Positions 1 to 5,958 of a stretch of 7,405 nt of DNA are shown here, one piece after another. Both the position numbers and the translations under genes were made by a program. The stretch's first letter is position 1; every line of letters starts with the position of its first letter. The notes beneath the pieces were generated by a model that was given only the letters and a program-made list of their open reading frames with translations, ran no database searches and was not told the origin of the DNA. Origin of the DNA: Chitinophagaceae bacterium (GTDB taxonomy: Bacteria; Bacteroidota; Bacteroidia; Chitinophagales; Chitinophagaceae); the NCBI GenBank assembly GCA_025455245.1, contig JALOMX010000139.1:1-7405 (forward strand), given 5' to 3'.

Positions 1-83
1 CTTGATTCCCCGTTGCAGGCACCAATCCATAAACAACTAAAACCAATCAGAAAAAGTAAAAATCCATTCTTCATCAAAACCAT
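1..83 (-). CDS. Lipoprotein N-terminus, partial
   Basis: Only the first 27 codons lie in the window. Read on the minus strand from the ATG at 83-81, the product starts MVLMKNGFLLFLIG, continues through a second hydrophobic stretch and reaches W-I-G-A-C-N-G-E-S. This is a short lysine-bearing n-region, a hydrophobic core, and a lipobox-like IGAC with the lipidated cysteine at residue 23, so the mature protein should be anchored in a membrane by its N-terminal cysteine. A GGAG lies five bases before the ATG. An in-frame ATG three codons later is an alternative start. The gene begins 28 bases after the stop of the acyl-CoA ligase on the same strand, so the two may be co-transcribed. The mature domain is outside the window, so its function cannot be told. 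Confidence 0.75.
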   Translation of the reverse strand, partial: MVLMKNGFLLFLIGFSCLWIGACNGES

Positions 84-111
84 AACGCTCCAAAAATAAT
101 TTAAGTGTCAC

Positions 112-1792
112 CTACACCCAAATCACCTTTTCTGAATGATGAAACCAATCGATATAATTGGATTCATAAATCTTTTCAACTTCATTTCGTTTGATTTTCA
201 AAGTAGGTGTCATCAGCCCGTTTTCCACCGTCCATGCCTGCGGGATTATTACGAGCTTTTCCATTTTTTCATGTGATTCCAATTGGCCATTTATCCGGTT
301 GCGCAATGAATCAAGGTGTTGATCCAATTCAGCACGCTGGGAACCCAATGCTACTTCAGACAAAACGACCAACCCAATGGGTTGGGGTATGCCCATTCCC
401 ACCACGCATGCCTGTTCCACCATTACATCATCCATTAGCCGCATTTCTATAGGAGAAGGAGATATATATTTTCCCTTATCGGTTTTAAACTGGTCTTTAA
501 CCCTGCCGGTAATAAAAAGGAAACCGTCTTTATCATAATTTCCTTTGTCACCTGTTTTCAGATAACCATCTTCGGTAAACATTTCGGCTGTCATAGCCCA
601 TTCTTTAAAATACCCTTTCATCAAAGCGGAACTTTTTACCTGTACTTCACCTTCCGGAGATATACGGGTTTGCAGACCGGGAAGTGGCTTACCTACAGAA
701 CCAACCCTGTCGGCATCAGGCACACAATAATGACAGAACACACAATCCTCGGTCATTCCGTAAGCCTGCAGAATGTTAACATTCAACTGCCGGAACCAGG
801 TAATCAGGTCCACAGAAAGGGGGGCGGCTGCCGAATAGATCAGTTGTGCTTTGCTTAAACCAAGTGCCTTTTTTATTTTTTTCCTGACAAGCAGATTCAA
901 AAGTGGAATTCTGAGCAGCTTTGTCAGTTTTTCATCAGGCATTTTTTCATTGATCTTCTCTTTAAACTTTGCCCAGATGCGTGGTACTGCAAAAAACAAA
1001 TCAGGCTGAACAGCGGATAAATCTTTAGCAAAACTCTCCAGGGTATGGGCAAAATACATGGTTCCGCCGTAGCAGATGGTTACAAATTCCACCCCCATTC
1101 TTTCCGCCACATGGCTGAGGGGCAGGTATGAGAAAATTTTTGGCTTTGCTGGAATTGGGATCATTTTTTGAACGGCGCCAAGCGTTGCCCTGAAGTTTTG
1201 CGCCGTATGCATGACCCCTTTGGGTTTACCGGTGGTGCCTGATGTGTAAAGCAGGGTAACAAGATCCTCTTCTGCAACATTGGCCGGGGCAGTGACCGGT
1301 TCGTTTCCGGCAATCAGGTTCTCAAAAACAAGCGAGGCTTTATGACCGTATGCGCCAAAATAAATGGCAGGTATATCAGGCAAAAGACCGGGTGCCTGAT
1401 CCCCGAAATTGTCGAGCTTCCCAACAAATACTGCTTTTGCTTCACTATGCTCCAGCAACATCCTGATGGTAGGCGCGGTAATAGTGGCATACAATGGCAA
1501 ACATCCTGATGGTAGGCGCGGTAATAGTGGCATACAATGGCACTGAAACAAATCCACCCATCATAATGGCAAGGTCTGCAATAATCCATTCCGCACAGTT
1601 TTTACTAAGGATCGCTACTTTATCACCCGGTTGTAAACCCATGCCCCTTAATGCAGTTGTCATTCTTCTTGCATGATCCCCTGCTTGTTTCCAGGTCCAT
1701 GCGCGGGATGTTTCACCCATTGCCTGATGGAGAAAAAGTTGATCCGGAATCACGCCTTCATAATGAAGAAACTTCTCAAGTATGTAAAACAT
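112..1792 (-). pseudogene. Long-chain acyl-CoA ligase (AMP-forming), frameshifted by a tandem duplication
   Basis: The gene encodes an adenylate-forming enzyme that activates fatty acids with ATP and CoA to acyl-CoA, feeding lipid synthesis or beta-oxidation. It reads in two overlapping pieces: an N-terminal part from the ATG at 1792, and the rest ending in TAG at 112-114. A 43-bp exact tandem duplication (1457-1542) shifts the frame; deleting one copy gives one uninterrupted 545-residue protein, normal for the family. In that reconstruction the ATP-binding loop YTSGTTGKPKG is at 168-178, YLPLSHVAER at 208-217, YGMTE at 330-334, TGD at 399-401, the hinge region GRVKDQFK at 415-422, GKYISP at 426-431, and the C-terminal catalytic lysine in TLKIKR near 520. 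As written, translation from 1792 leaves frame after residue 97 and stops at 1445-1447, before any catalytic motif. All motifs downstream are intact, so the lesion is recent, reversible, or an assembly error. It is transcribed divergently from nadE. Confidence 0.9.
1457..1542. repeat. 43-bp perfect tandem duplication inside the acyl-CoA ligase gene
   Basis: Positions 1457-1499 and 1500-1542 are identical over all 43 bases; the bases on either side (1456 versus 1499, 1543 versus 1500) no longer match, which fixes the unit. In the gene's direction the unit encodes PLYATITAPTIRM, and the same peptide appears in two different frames. Because 43 is not a multiple of three, two copies shift the frame by one base; one copy, or four, would keep it open. 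Confidence 0.97.
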
Positions 1793-1881
1793 AGCAATTC
1801 GTTAAAGGGCTGAAAGTATAAACAGAAATCTGAATATCCAAAACTCCGAAAAGCATACCGGACTCAGTTGCTGTAATCATT

Positions 1882-1889
1882 TAGTTTTG
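1882..1889 (+). promoter_or_regulatory. -7 promoter box of nadE, apparently leaderless
   Basis: TAGTTTTG matches the Bacteroidota -7 consensus TAnnTTTG at every defined base. It ends only four bases before the nadE ATG at 1894, so transcription would begin at or within a base or two of the start codon and the mRNA would have essentially no leader. No good -33 TTTG lies 19-21 bases upstream; a TTG at 1868-1870 is too close. There is no Shine-Dalgarno sequence. Confidence 0.6.
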
Positions 1890-1893
1890 TGGT

Positions 1894-3576
1894 ATGAAAA
1901 TAGCACTCGCACAGCAAAACTATCATATAGGAAATTTTGAATCCAATACTCAAAAAATAATTGAAGCGGCAGAAGCAGCCAAAGCAAAAGGTGCCGACCT
2001 GATTGTTTTCAGCGAACTGAGTGTATGCGGCTATCCTGCACGGGATTTTCTTGAATTTGATGACTTCATCAAAAAATGCAGACAGGCAGTTGAAACCATT
2101 GCAGGGCATAGTAAAGACATCGGTATTATTGTAGGCGCTCCCGAAAGAAACCCCGTTAAAGACGGCAAAGACCTCTTCAACAGTGCCTGGTTTTTATATG
2201 ACGGCAAGGTGCACGCCGTTGTACACAAAACCTTGCTGCCCACCTATGATGTGTTTGATGAATACAGGTATTTTGAACCTGCATGGGAATGGAACATAGT
2301 GGAGTTTAAAGGAAAAAAGATTGCGCTCACCATTTGTGAGGATATCTGGAATCTTGGCAATAACCCTTTATACCGGATTTGCCCTATGGACAAATTAATG
2401 GGATTCAATCCGGATTTCATGATCAACATCAGTGCATCTCCATTTGATTATACCCATGATGAAGACAGGAAAGCGGTCATAAAAGCCAACGTGGAAAAGT
2501 ATGGCATCCCCATGTTTTATTGCAATGCAGTAGGAAGTCAGACAGAAATTGTATTCGATGGCGGTTCTTATGCATTCGACAAGCATGCCAATCTTTGCGG
2601 CAGCCTTCCGCTTTTCAGGGAGGATATGCAGATTTTCACCCTGAACGATGACGGCAGCATGGCAGAACCTGTTTTGGAAACTGCGGACAGGCTGCCTGCT
2701 TACGAACTTGACCCACACCATTTAGATGCCAATCTGAACCTTGCACAAATCTATGATGCCCTGGTTTTGGGCATTCATGATTACTTCAAAAAAATGGGTT
2801 TCCGGCAGGCAATTGTTGCAAGCAGCGGAGGAATAGACAGCGCGGTTACCCTGGCCCTTGCCGTGGAAGCGCTGGGAAATCAAAATGTCCGTGCAGTGTT
2901 GATGCCATCACAGTTCAGTACAGAACATTCCGTGGATGACGCGGTCCAACTGAGTAAAAACCTGAATAACCCTTATGATATCGTACCCATCAAAGATATT
3001 TTTGATTCCTTTACCCATTCCCTGAAACCGATATTCGGTGACCTTCCCTTTAATGTTGCAGAAGAAAATATTCAAAGCCGTACAAGGGGCAACCTCGTTA
3101 TGGCAATAGCCAATAAATTCAATTATATTTTACTGAACACAAGCAATAAAAGTGAATTGGCCACAGGATACGGCACTTTATACGGTGATATGGCAGGCGG
3201 CCTTGGTGTTTTGGGCGATTGCTACAAACTGCAGGTTTATGCACTTGCACGGTACATCAATCGAAACAAAGAAATTATTCCCGAAAACATCATAACCAAA
3301 GCCCCGAGTGCTGAACTAAGACCGGGCCAAAAAGACAGCGACAGCTTGCCGGAATATCACATTCTCGATCCCCTGCTGTATCAGTACATTGAACGAAGAA
3401 TGGGTCCCAACGAAATTAAATCGTTTGGATTCGACCCCGCCCTTGTTGACAGGGTACTTAGAATGGTAAACCTGAATGAATATAAAAGAAATCAGTTTTG
3501 CCCCATCATACGGATAAGCCCCAAAGCCTTTGGGGTTGGTCGCCGGGTGCCTATTGTTGGGAAATATTTAACTTGA
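1894..3576 (+). CDS. nadE: Glutamine-dependent NAD+ synthetase
   Basis: This cytoplasmic enzyme carries out the last step of NAD biosynthesis, amidating nicotinic acid adenine dinucleotide with ammonia drawn from glutamine. The 560-residue length fits the two-domain form. The N-terminal nitrilase-like glutaminase domain (about 1-260) shows the triad: Glu41 in FSELSVCGYP, Lys112 in VVHKTLLPTYDVF, and Cys148 in TICEDIW. The C-terminal synthetase domain (about 280-560) carries the ATP-pyrophosphatase loop SSGGIDSA at 310-317, NTSNKSELATGYGTLYGD at 415-432, KAPSAELRPGQKDSDSLPEY at 469-488, and the terminal ISPKAFGVGRRVPI. The ATG at 1894 is chosen because the nitrilase fold starts at once (MKIALAQQNY) and a -7 box directly precedes it. 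All catalytic residues are present, so it should be functional. The acyl-CoA ligase is divergent upstream; the small membrane protein follows after 34 bases. Confidence 0.97.
   Translation: MKIALAQQNYHIGNFESNTQKIIEAAEAAKAKGADLIVFSELSVCGYPARDFLEFDDFIKKCRQAVETIAGHSKDIGIIVGAPERNPVKDGKDLFNSAWFLYDGKVHAVVHKTLLPTYDVFDEYRYFEPAWEWNIVEFKGKKIALTICEDIWNLGNNPLYRICPMDKLMGFNPDFMINISASPFDYTHDEDRKAVIKANVEKYGIPMFYCNAVGSQTEIVFDGGSYAFDKHANLCGSLPLFREDMQIFTLNDDGSMAEPVLETADRLPAYELDPHHLDANLNLAQIYDALVLGIHDYFKKMGFRQAIVASSGGIDSAVTLALAVEALGNQNVRAVLMPSQFSTEHSVDDAVQLSKNLNNPYDIVPIKDIFDSFTHSLKPIFGDLPFNVAEENIQSRTRGNLVMAIANKFNYILLNTSNKSELATGYGTLYGDMAGGLGVLGDCYKLQVYALARYINRNKEIIPENIITKAPSAELRPGQKDSDSLPEYHILDPLLYQYIERRMGPNEIKSFGFDPALVDRVLRMVNLNEYKRNQFCPIIRISPKAFGVGRRVPIVGKYLT
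3519..3535. repeat. Perfect short inverted repeat near the 3' end of nadE
   Basis: CCCCAAAGCCTTTGGGG has 7-bp perfect arms and a 3-base loop and lies within codons for S-P-K-A-F-G, about 40 bases before the nadE stop. No T-run follows, so it is not a typical intrinsic terminator. The encoded peptide is conserved in the family, so the palindrome may be only a by-product of codon choice. Confidence 0.8.
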
Positions 3577-3584
3577 TAATTTTT

Positions 3585-3592
3585 TAACTTTA
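3585..3592 (+). promoter_or_regulatory. Possible -7 box of the small membrane protein gene
   Basis: TAACTTTA differs from TAnnTTTG only at the last base. It lies in the 34-base gap after nadE, 18 bases before the ATG at 3611. No matching -33 element is seen, so read-through from nadE is equally possible. Confidence 0.3.
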
Positions 3593-3610
3593 TGGGAGCA
3601 AACAGATTTA

Positions 3611-3871
3611 ATGCTGATTTGTAAAAATTCCATGAAACGTTATGAAATTGCCATATTGCTTGCTACCTTTTATCTATTAGTCTATTTATTGCTGTTTGAA
3701 GCCGATGCCCCCTTTTGGATCATCGGTCTTATGTTTACGCTTTCACCGGTGCCGGTTATCTGGATGGCCTATCAGATTTTAAAAAATGCTGTTTATCCCG
3801 GACAGGGCTTGCCCCAGGGAGAAGAATTCGGGTATGAAGATGCCGACAAAAACCAACTTGGAACATTTTAA
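3611..3871 (+). CDS. Small two-helix membrane protein of unknown function
   Basis: I do not recognise this 86-residue protein. It has two hydrophobic segments, about residues 12-28 (IAILLATFYLLVYLLLF) and 35-58 (FWIIGLMFTLSPVPVIWMAYQIL), then a polar acidic tail with GQGLPQGEEFGYEDADKN. This suggests two membrane helices with both ends on the same side. An internal ATG at 3632 (MKRYEIAILL) is a good alternative start, because it removes a cysteine-containing heptapeptide and leaves a lysine-arginine n-region right before the first helix. A GGGAG at 3594-3598 is rather far from the first ATG. It lies 34 bases after nadE on the same strand and may be co-transcribed. It ends 10 bases from the stop of the convergent stress protein gene. 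Codon use resembles its neighbours, so it looks like a real gene. Confidence 0.75.
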   Translation: MLICKNSMKRYEIAILLATFYLLVYLLLFEADAPFWIIGLMFTLSPVPVIWMAYQILKNAVYPGQGLPQGEEFGYEDADKNQLGTF

Positions 3872-3881
3872 ACAGTAACCT

Positions 3882-4730
3882 TTAGGCACCCTGATTTCCA
3901 GGACTCAGCGCCCTCAGGCACAATAAAGGAATGTGGCTGTGGAATGCAAGCATCTTTGTGTGGCTCCGGCGGAAAAGCGATTCAAACCAACCCACTTTTT
4001 TAGGAATAACCAAAAGCATATCCACCTTTTGTCTTTCCACAAAATCCTGCACGGCTTCCAGGAAGTTATCATAACTGACCATATCAAATTCCGGCCTGGT
4101 TTTTTTGAGCATTTCGGCCACCATGACATTGTTATGAAAAAGATCAGGATCAAAAGCCTTGGGGTCCGGGTTGTTGTGCATTACCACAAGCTTTGCCTTT
4201 AATTCTTCAACCACTTTGCTAATCGCCATAGCAGGTGTGGTTTTCATTACATCTTTATAGTCGCAAGCCCAACCAACAACTTCCACATCCTTCCATTTTG
4301 CATCTGCCGGAACAATCAGTACCGGGACTGTGGTATGGTGAACAACGTGGGTGGTATTGCTACCCATCAGCACCTCTTCAAGTTTGCCCCCACCGGTAAT
4401 ACCCATTACAATCAGGTCCGCTTTTACATCATGTGCAATGGTATCGATCCTTTCGGCCAAAAAACCGAAATCGGATAGCGTCTCTACCGAAAGCCCTTCA
4501 CCACATACAACCTCTAATTCTCCTTTGTAAGCTTTCAATCCCTCTTCGCTTGCTTTCTGCAACTCTTCTGTTTGCAAAACTGCCCAACTCATTTCAGTAG
4601 CAAGGGGCATACTGTATGCATTATACAATATGATTTTTTCCGCACCAAGTTCCCGGGCCAATGCTGCGGCATACATTGCACTGTTTTTGGCAGTGGATGA
4701 AAAGTCAACAGGTACAAGAATATTTTTCAT
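3882..4730 (-). CDS. Universal stress protein, tandem UspA domains
   Basis: A 282-residue cytoplasmic protein with two UspA-type alpha/beta domains in tandem, a form common in Bacteroidota; such proteins bind ATP and accumulate under starvation or stress. Domain 1 (about 1-141) starts MKNILVPVDFS with Asp9, and carries a complete nucleotide-binding motif G-x2-G-x9-G-S: Gly110, Gly113, Gly123, Ser124, followed by THVVHHTTVPVLIVP. Domain 2 (about 148-272) keeps the fold signature (VDMLLVIPKKVGWFESLF, RRSHTKMLAFHSHIPLLCL) but lacks the glycine motif, so it probably does not bind ATP in the same way. The start ATG at 4730 begins exactly at the conserved first strand. No Shine-Dalgarno is present. 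It is convergent with the small membrane protein gene and divergent from the MoxR gene, and the repeat at 4775-4803 lies 45-73 bases upstream of its start. Confidence 0.93.
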   Translation of the reverse strand: MKNILVPVDFSSTAKNSAMYAAALARELGAEKIILYNAYSMPLATEMSWAVLQTEELQKASEEGLKAYKGELEVVCGEGLSVETLSDFGFLAERIDTIAHDVKADLIVMGITGGGKLEEVLMGSNTTHVVHHTTVPVLIVPADAKWKDVEVVGWACDYKDVMKTTPAMAISKVVEELKAKLVVMHNNPDPKAFDPDLFHNNVMVAEMLKKTRPEFDMVSYDNFLEAVQDFVERQKVDMLLVIPKKVGWFESLFRRSHTKMLAFHSHIPLLCLRALSPGNQGA

Positions 4731-4774
4731 AAATATTTATTTTCAAGATTGGGAATCAGTTTTTCAAACGAGTT

Positions 4775-4803
4775 AAAGGTATTAAACCTTTGAATTGCAA
4801 AGG
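4775..4803. repeat. Three alternating half-sites AAAGG / CCTTT / AAAGG at 12-bp spacing
   Basis: AAAGG at 4775-4779, CCTTT at 4787-4791 and AAAGG at 4799-4803 are each separated by exactly seven bases. They form two overlapping perfect inverted repeats with 6-bp arms and 5-base spacers: AAAGGT-ATTAA-ACCTTT (4775-4791) and CCTTTG-AATTG-CAAAGG (4787-4803). The middle arm is shared, so as RNA the two hairpins would exclude each other; as DNA they resemble an operator with three half-sites. On the minus strand the left part overlaps TACCTTTA (4774-4781), one base off the -7 consensus, which suggests control of the stress protein gene. The regulatory role is inferred. Confidence 0.6.
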
Positions 4804-4874
4804 ATGACACTTATCAATTTTATTAAATTTAATACGGTACAAATCATGGAAACCATTTCGTGTACCAGAACAAT

Positions 4875-4882
4875 TAACTTTG
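4875..4882 (+). promoter_or_regulatory. -7 promoter box of the MoxR ATPase gene
   Basis: TAACTTTG matches TAnnTTTG at all defined bases and ends nine bases before the ATG at 4892, giving a leader of only a few bases. It overlaps a possible in-frame TTG start at 4880-4882, which argues against that codon being used. No convincing -33 TTTG is found at the right distance. Confidence 0.6.
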
Positions 4883-4891
4883 CAGTTAATT

Positions 4892-5890
4892 ATGCTTACA
4901 CGAGAACAGATAAATCAGCTTCAGCAGGAAATTGAAAACTTTGCTCCGAATACCGAAAGGATCAAGCAGGCAATTCACAAAAGTATTATAGGACAGCAGG
5001 AAATGATTGACCGGCTACTGATCGGCCTTTACTGCAAATCGCATATACTGCTGGAAGGTGTTCCCGGATTAGCTAAAACCCTTACAGTGCGTTCATTGGC
5101 CCAGGCCCTTCACCTTGGATTCAGCCGTATTCAGTTTACACCCGATCTGTTGCCGGCCGATGTAATCGGAACCATGATCTTTAATCAGCAGAAAGGCGAT
5201 TTCCAGGTAAGAAAGGGCCCCATATTTACCAATATTTTGCTGGCCGATGAAATAAACCGTGCCCCTGCAAAGGTGCAGAGCGCATTGCTTGAAGCCATGC
5301 AGGAAAAACAGGTAACCATTGGTGAACACAGTTACAAATTACCTGAACCATTCCTGGTGCTTGCCACACAAAACCCTCTCGATCAGGAAGGCACCTATCC
5401 GCTGCCCGAAGCGCAACAGGATCGTTTTATGATGAAAGTTCTGGTTGACTACCCGGAACGGAGCGAAGAAATGCAGATCGTAAGGAACAGCTTTTCCGCT
5501 GAAGGCAACATGGAAGTGCAGGCTGTTGCCGATGCTGCCGTGCTGCAATACGCAGCAAGCCTGACCCGGAAAATATATGTGGATGAAAAAATTGAAAACT
5601 TCATTCTGGATATTATTCAGGCTACCCGAAAACCTTCCGAATACAAAATGCCATCGCTTACGCCGCTGATCAGTTATGGCGCCTCACCAAGGGCAAGCAT
5701 TTACCTTACACATGCAAGCAAGGCATTTGCACTTTTACAAAAGAGGGCTTATGTGGTTCCGGATGATGTAATTACCCTTGCACCCGATATACTTCGTCAC
5801 AGGATCGGACTGACTTATGAAGCGGAGGCCGAAGAAATAAATGTTGAAAATATCATTAAACAAATCCTGAAAAATGTACCCGCTCCATGA
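4892..5890 (+). CDS. MoxR-family AAA+ ATPase
   Basis: A 332-residue cytoplasmic ATPase of the MoxR family, chaperone-like enzymes that usually act with von Willebrand A-domain proteins in assembling or activating other proteins. Motifs in order: Walker A GVPGLAKT at 56-63, QFTPDLLPADVIG at 81-93, Walker B with ILLADEINRAPAKVQ at 115-129 (Asp119, Glu120), sensor 1 LATQNP at 157-162, arginine finger in PEAQQDRFMM (Arg178), and sensor 2 in SYGASPRAS (Arg267). All are intact. The open frame extends to a TTG at 4880, but that codon lies inside the -7 promoter box, so the ATG at 4892 (MLTREQINQL) is preferred. MoxR genes normally lead operons with DUF58 and A-domain genes; none follows here, and the next gene is a cell-wall amidase with its own promoter. 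Its client is unknown. Confidence 0.93.
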   Translation: MLTREQINQLQQEIENFAPNTERIKQAIHKSIIGQQEMIDRLLIGLYCKSHILLEGVPGLAKTLTVRSLAQALHLGFSRIQFTPDLLPADVIGTMIFNQQKGDFQVRKGPIFTNILLADEINRAPAKVQSALLEAMQEKQVTIGEHSYKLPEPFLVLATQNPLDQEGTYPLPEAQQDRFMMKVLVDYPERSEEMQIVRNSFSAEGNMEVQAVADAAVLQYAASLTRKIYVDEKIENFILDIIQATRKPSEYKMPSLTPLISYGASPRASIYLTHASKAFALLQKRAYVVPDDVITLAPDILRHRIGLTYEAEAEEINVENIIKQILKNVPAP

Positions 5891-5906
5891 ATGGGATAAA
5901 AGAGTG

Positions 5907-5938
5907 TTTGGATGAATGCAGGCTATTGAATAGTTTTA
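5907..5938 (+). promoter_or_regulatory. Promoter of the amidase gene (-33 and -7 elements)
   Basis: TTTG at 5907-5910 matches the -33 element, a 20-base spacer follows, and TAGTTTTA at 5931-5938 matches TAnnTTTG except for the last base. Both spacing and sequence fit the Bacteroidota sigma-ABfr type promoter. Transcription would start near 5943-5945, leaving a leader of about 15 bases before the ATG at 5959. It implies that the amidase is not solely dependent on MoxR read-through. Confidence 0.5.
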
Positions 5939-5958
5939 TGATCTCTTAATCAAAAACT

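Noticed and set aside
1457..1542. Two adjacent identical units as the start of a CRISPR array or integron repeat
   Set aside because: There is no spacer between the copies, only two units, and the unit is coding sequence of the acyl-CoA ligase; it is a simple tandem duplication.
1314..1589. A 91-codon open frame on the minus strand across the duplication
   Set aside because: It is a third-frame by-product of the acyl-CoA ligase, with no domain sense; its opening residues are out-of-frame readings of ligase codons.
1813..1842. A promoter for the acyl-CoA ligase on the minus strand (TTTTG, 18-base spacer, TATACTTT)
   Set aside because: The spacer is short and the -7 element mismatches the consensus; too weak to annotate.
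2395..2721. A 108-codon open frame antisense to nadE
   Set aside because: It overlaps conserved nadE coding sequence and has no protein-like motif; a shadow of the real gene.
3519..3535. Inverted repeat as an intrinsic terminator of nadE
   Set aside because: It is inside the coding sequence and no T-run follows on the plus strand.
3872..3920. Bidirectional terminator between the convergent small membrane protein and stress protein genes
   Set aside because: The gap is only 10 bases and I find no strong hairpin with a T-run; the CCTGA/TCAGG pair nearby is too short and too far apart.
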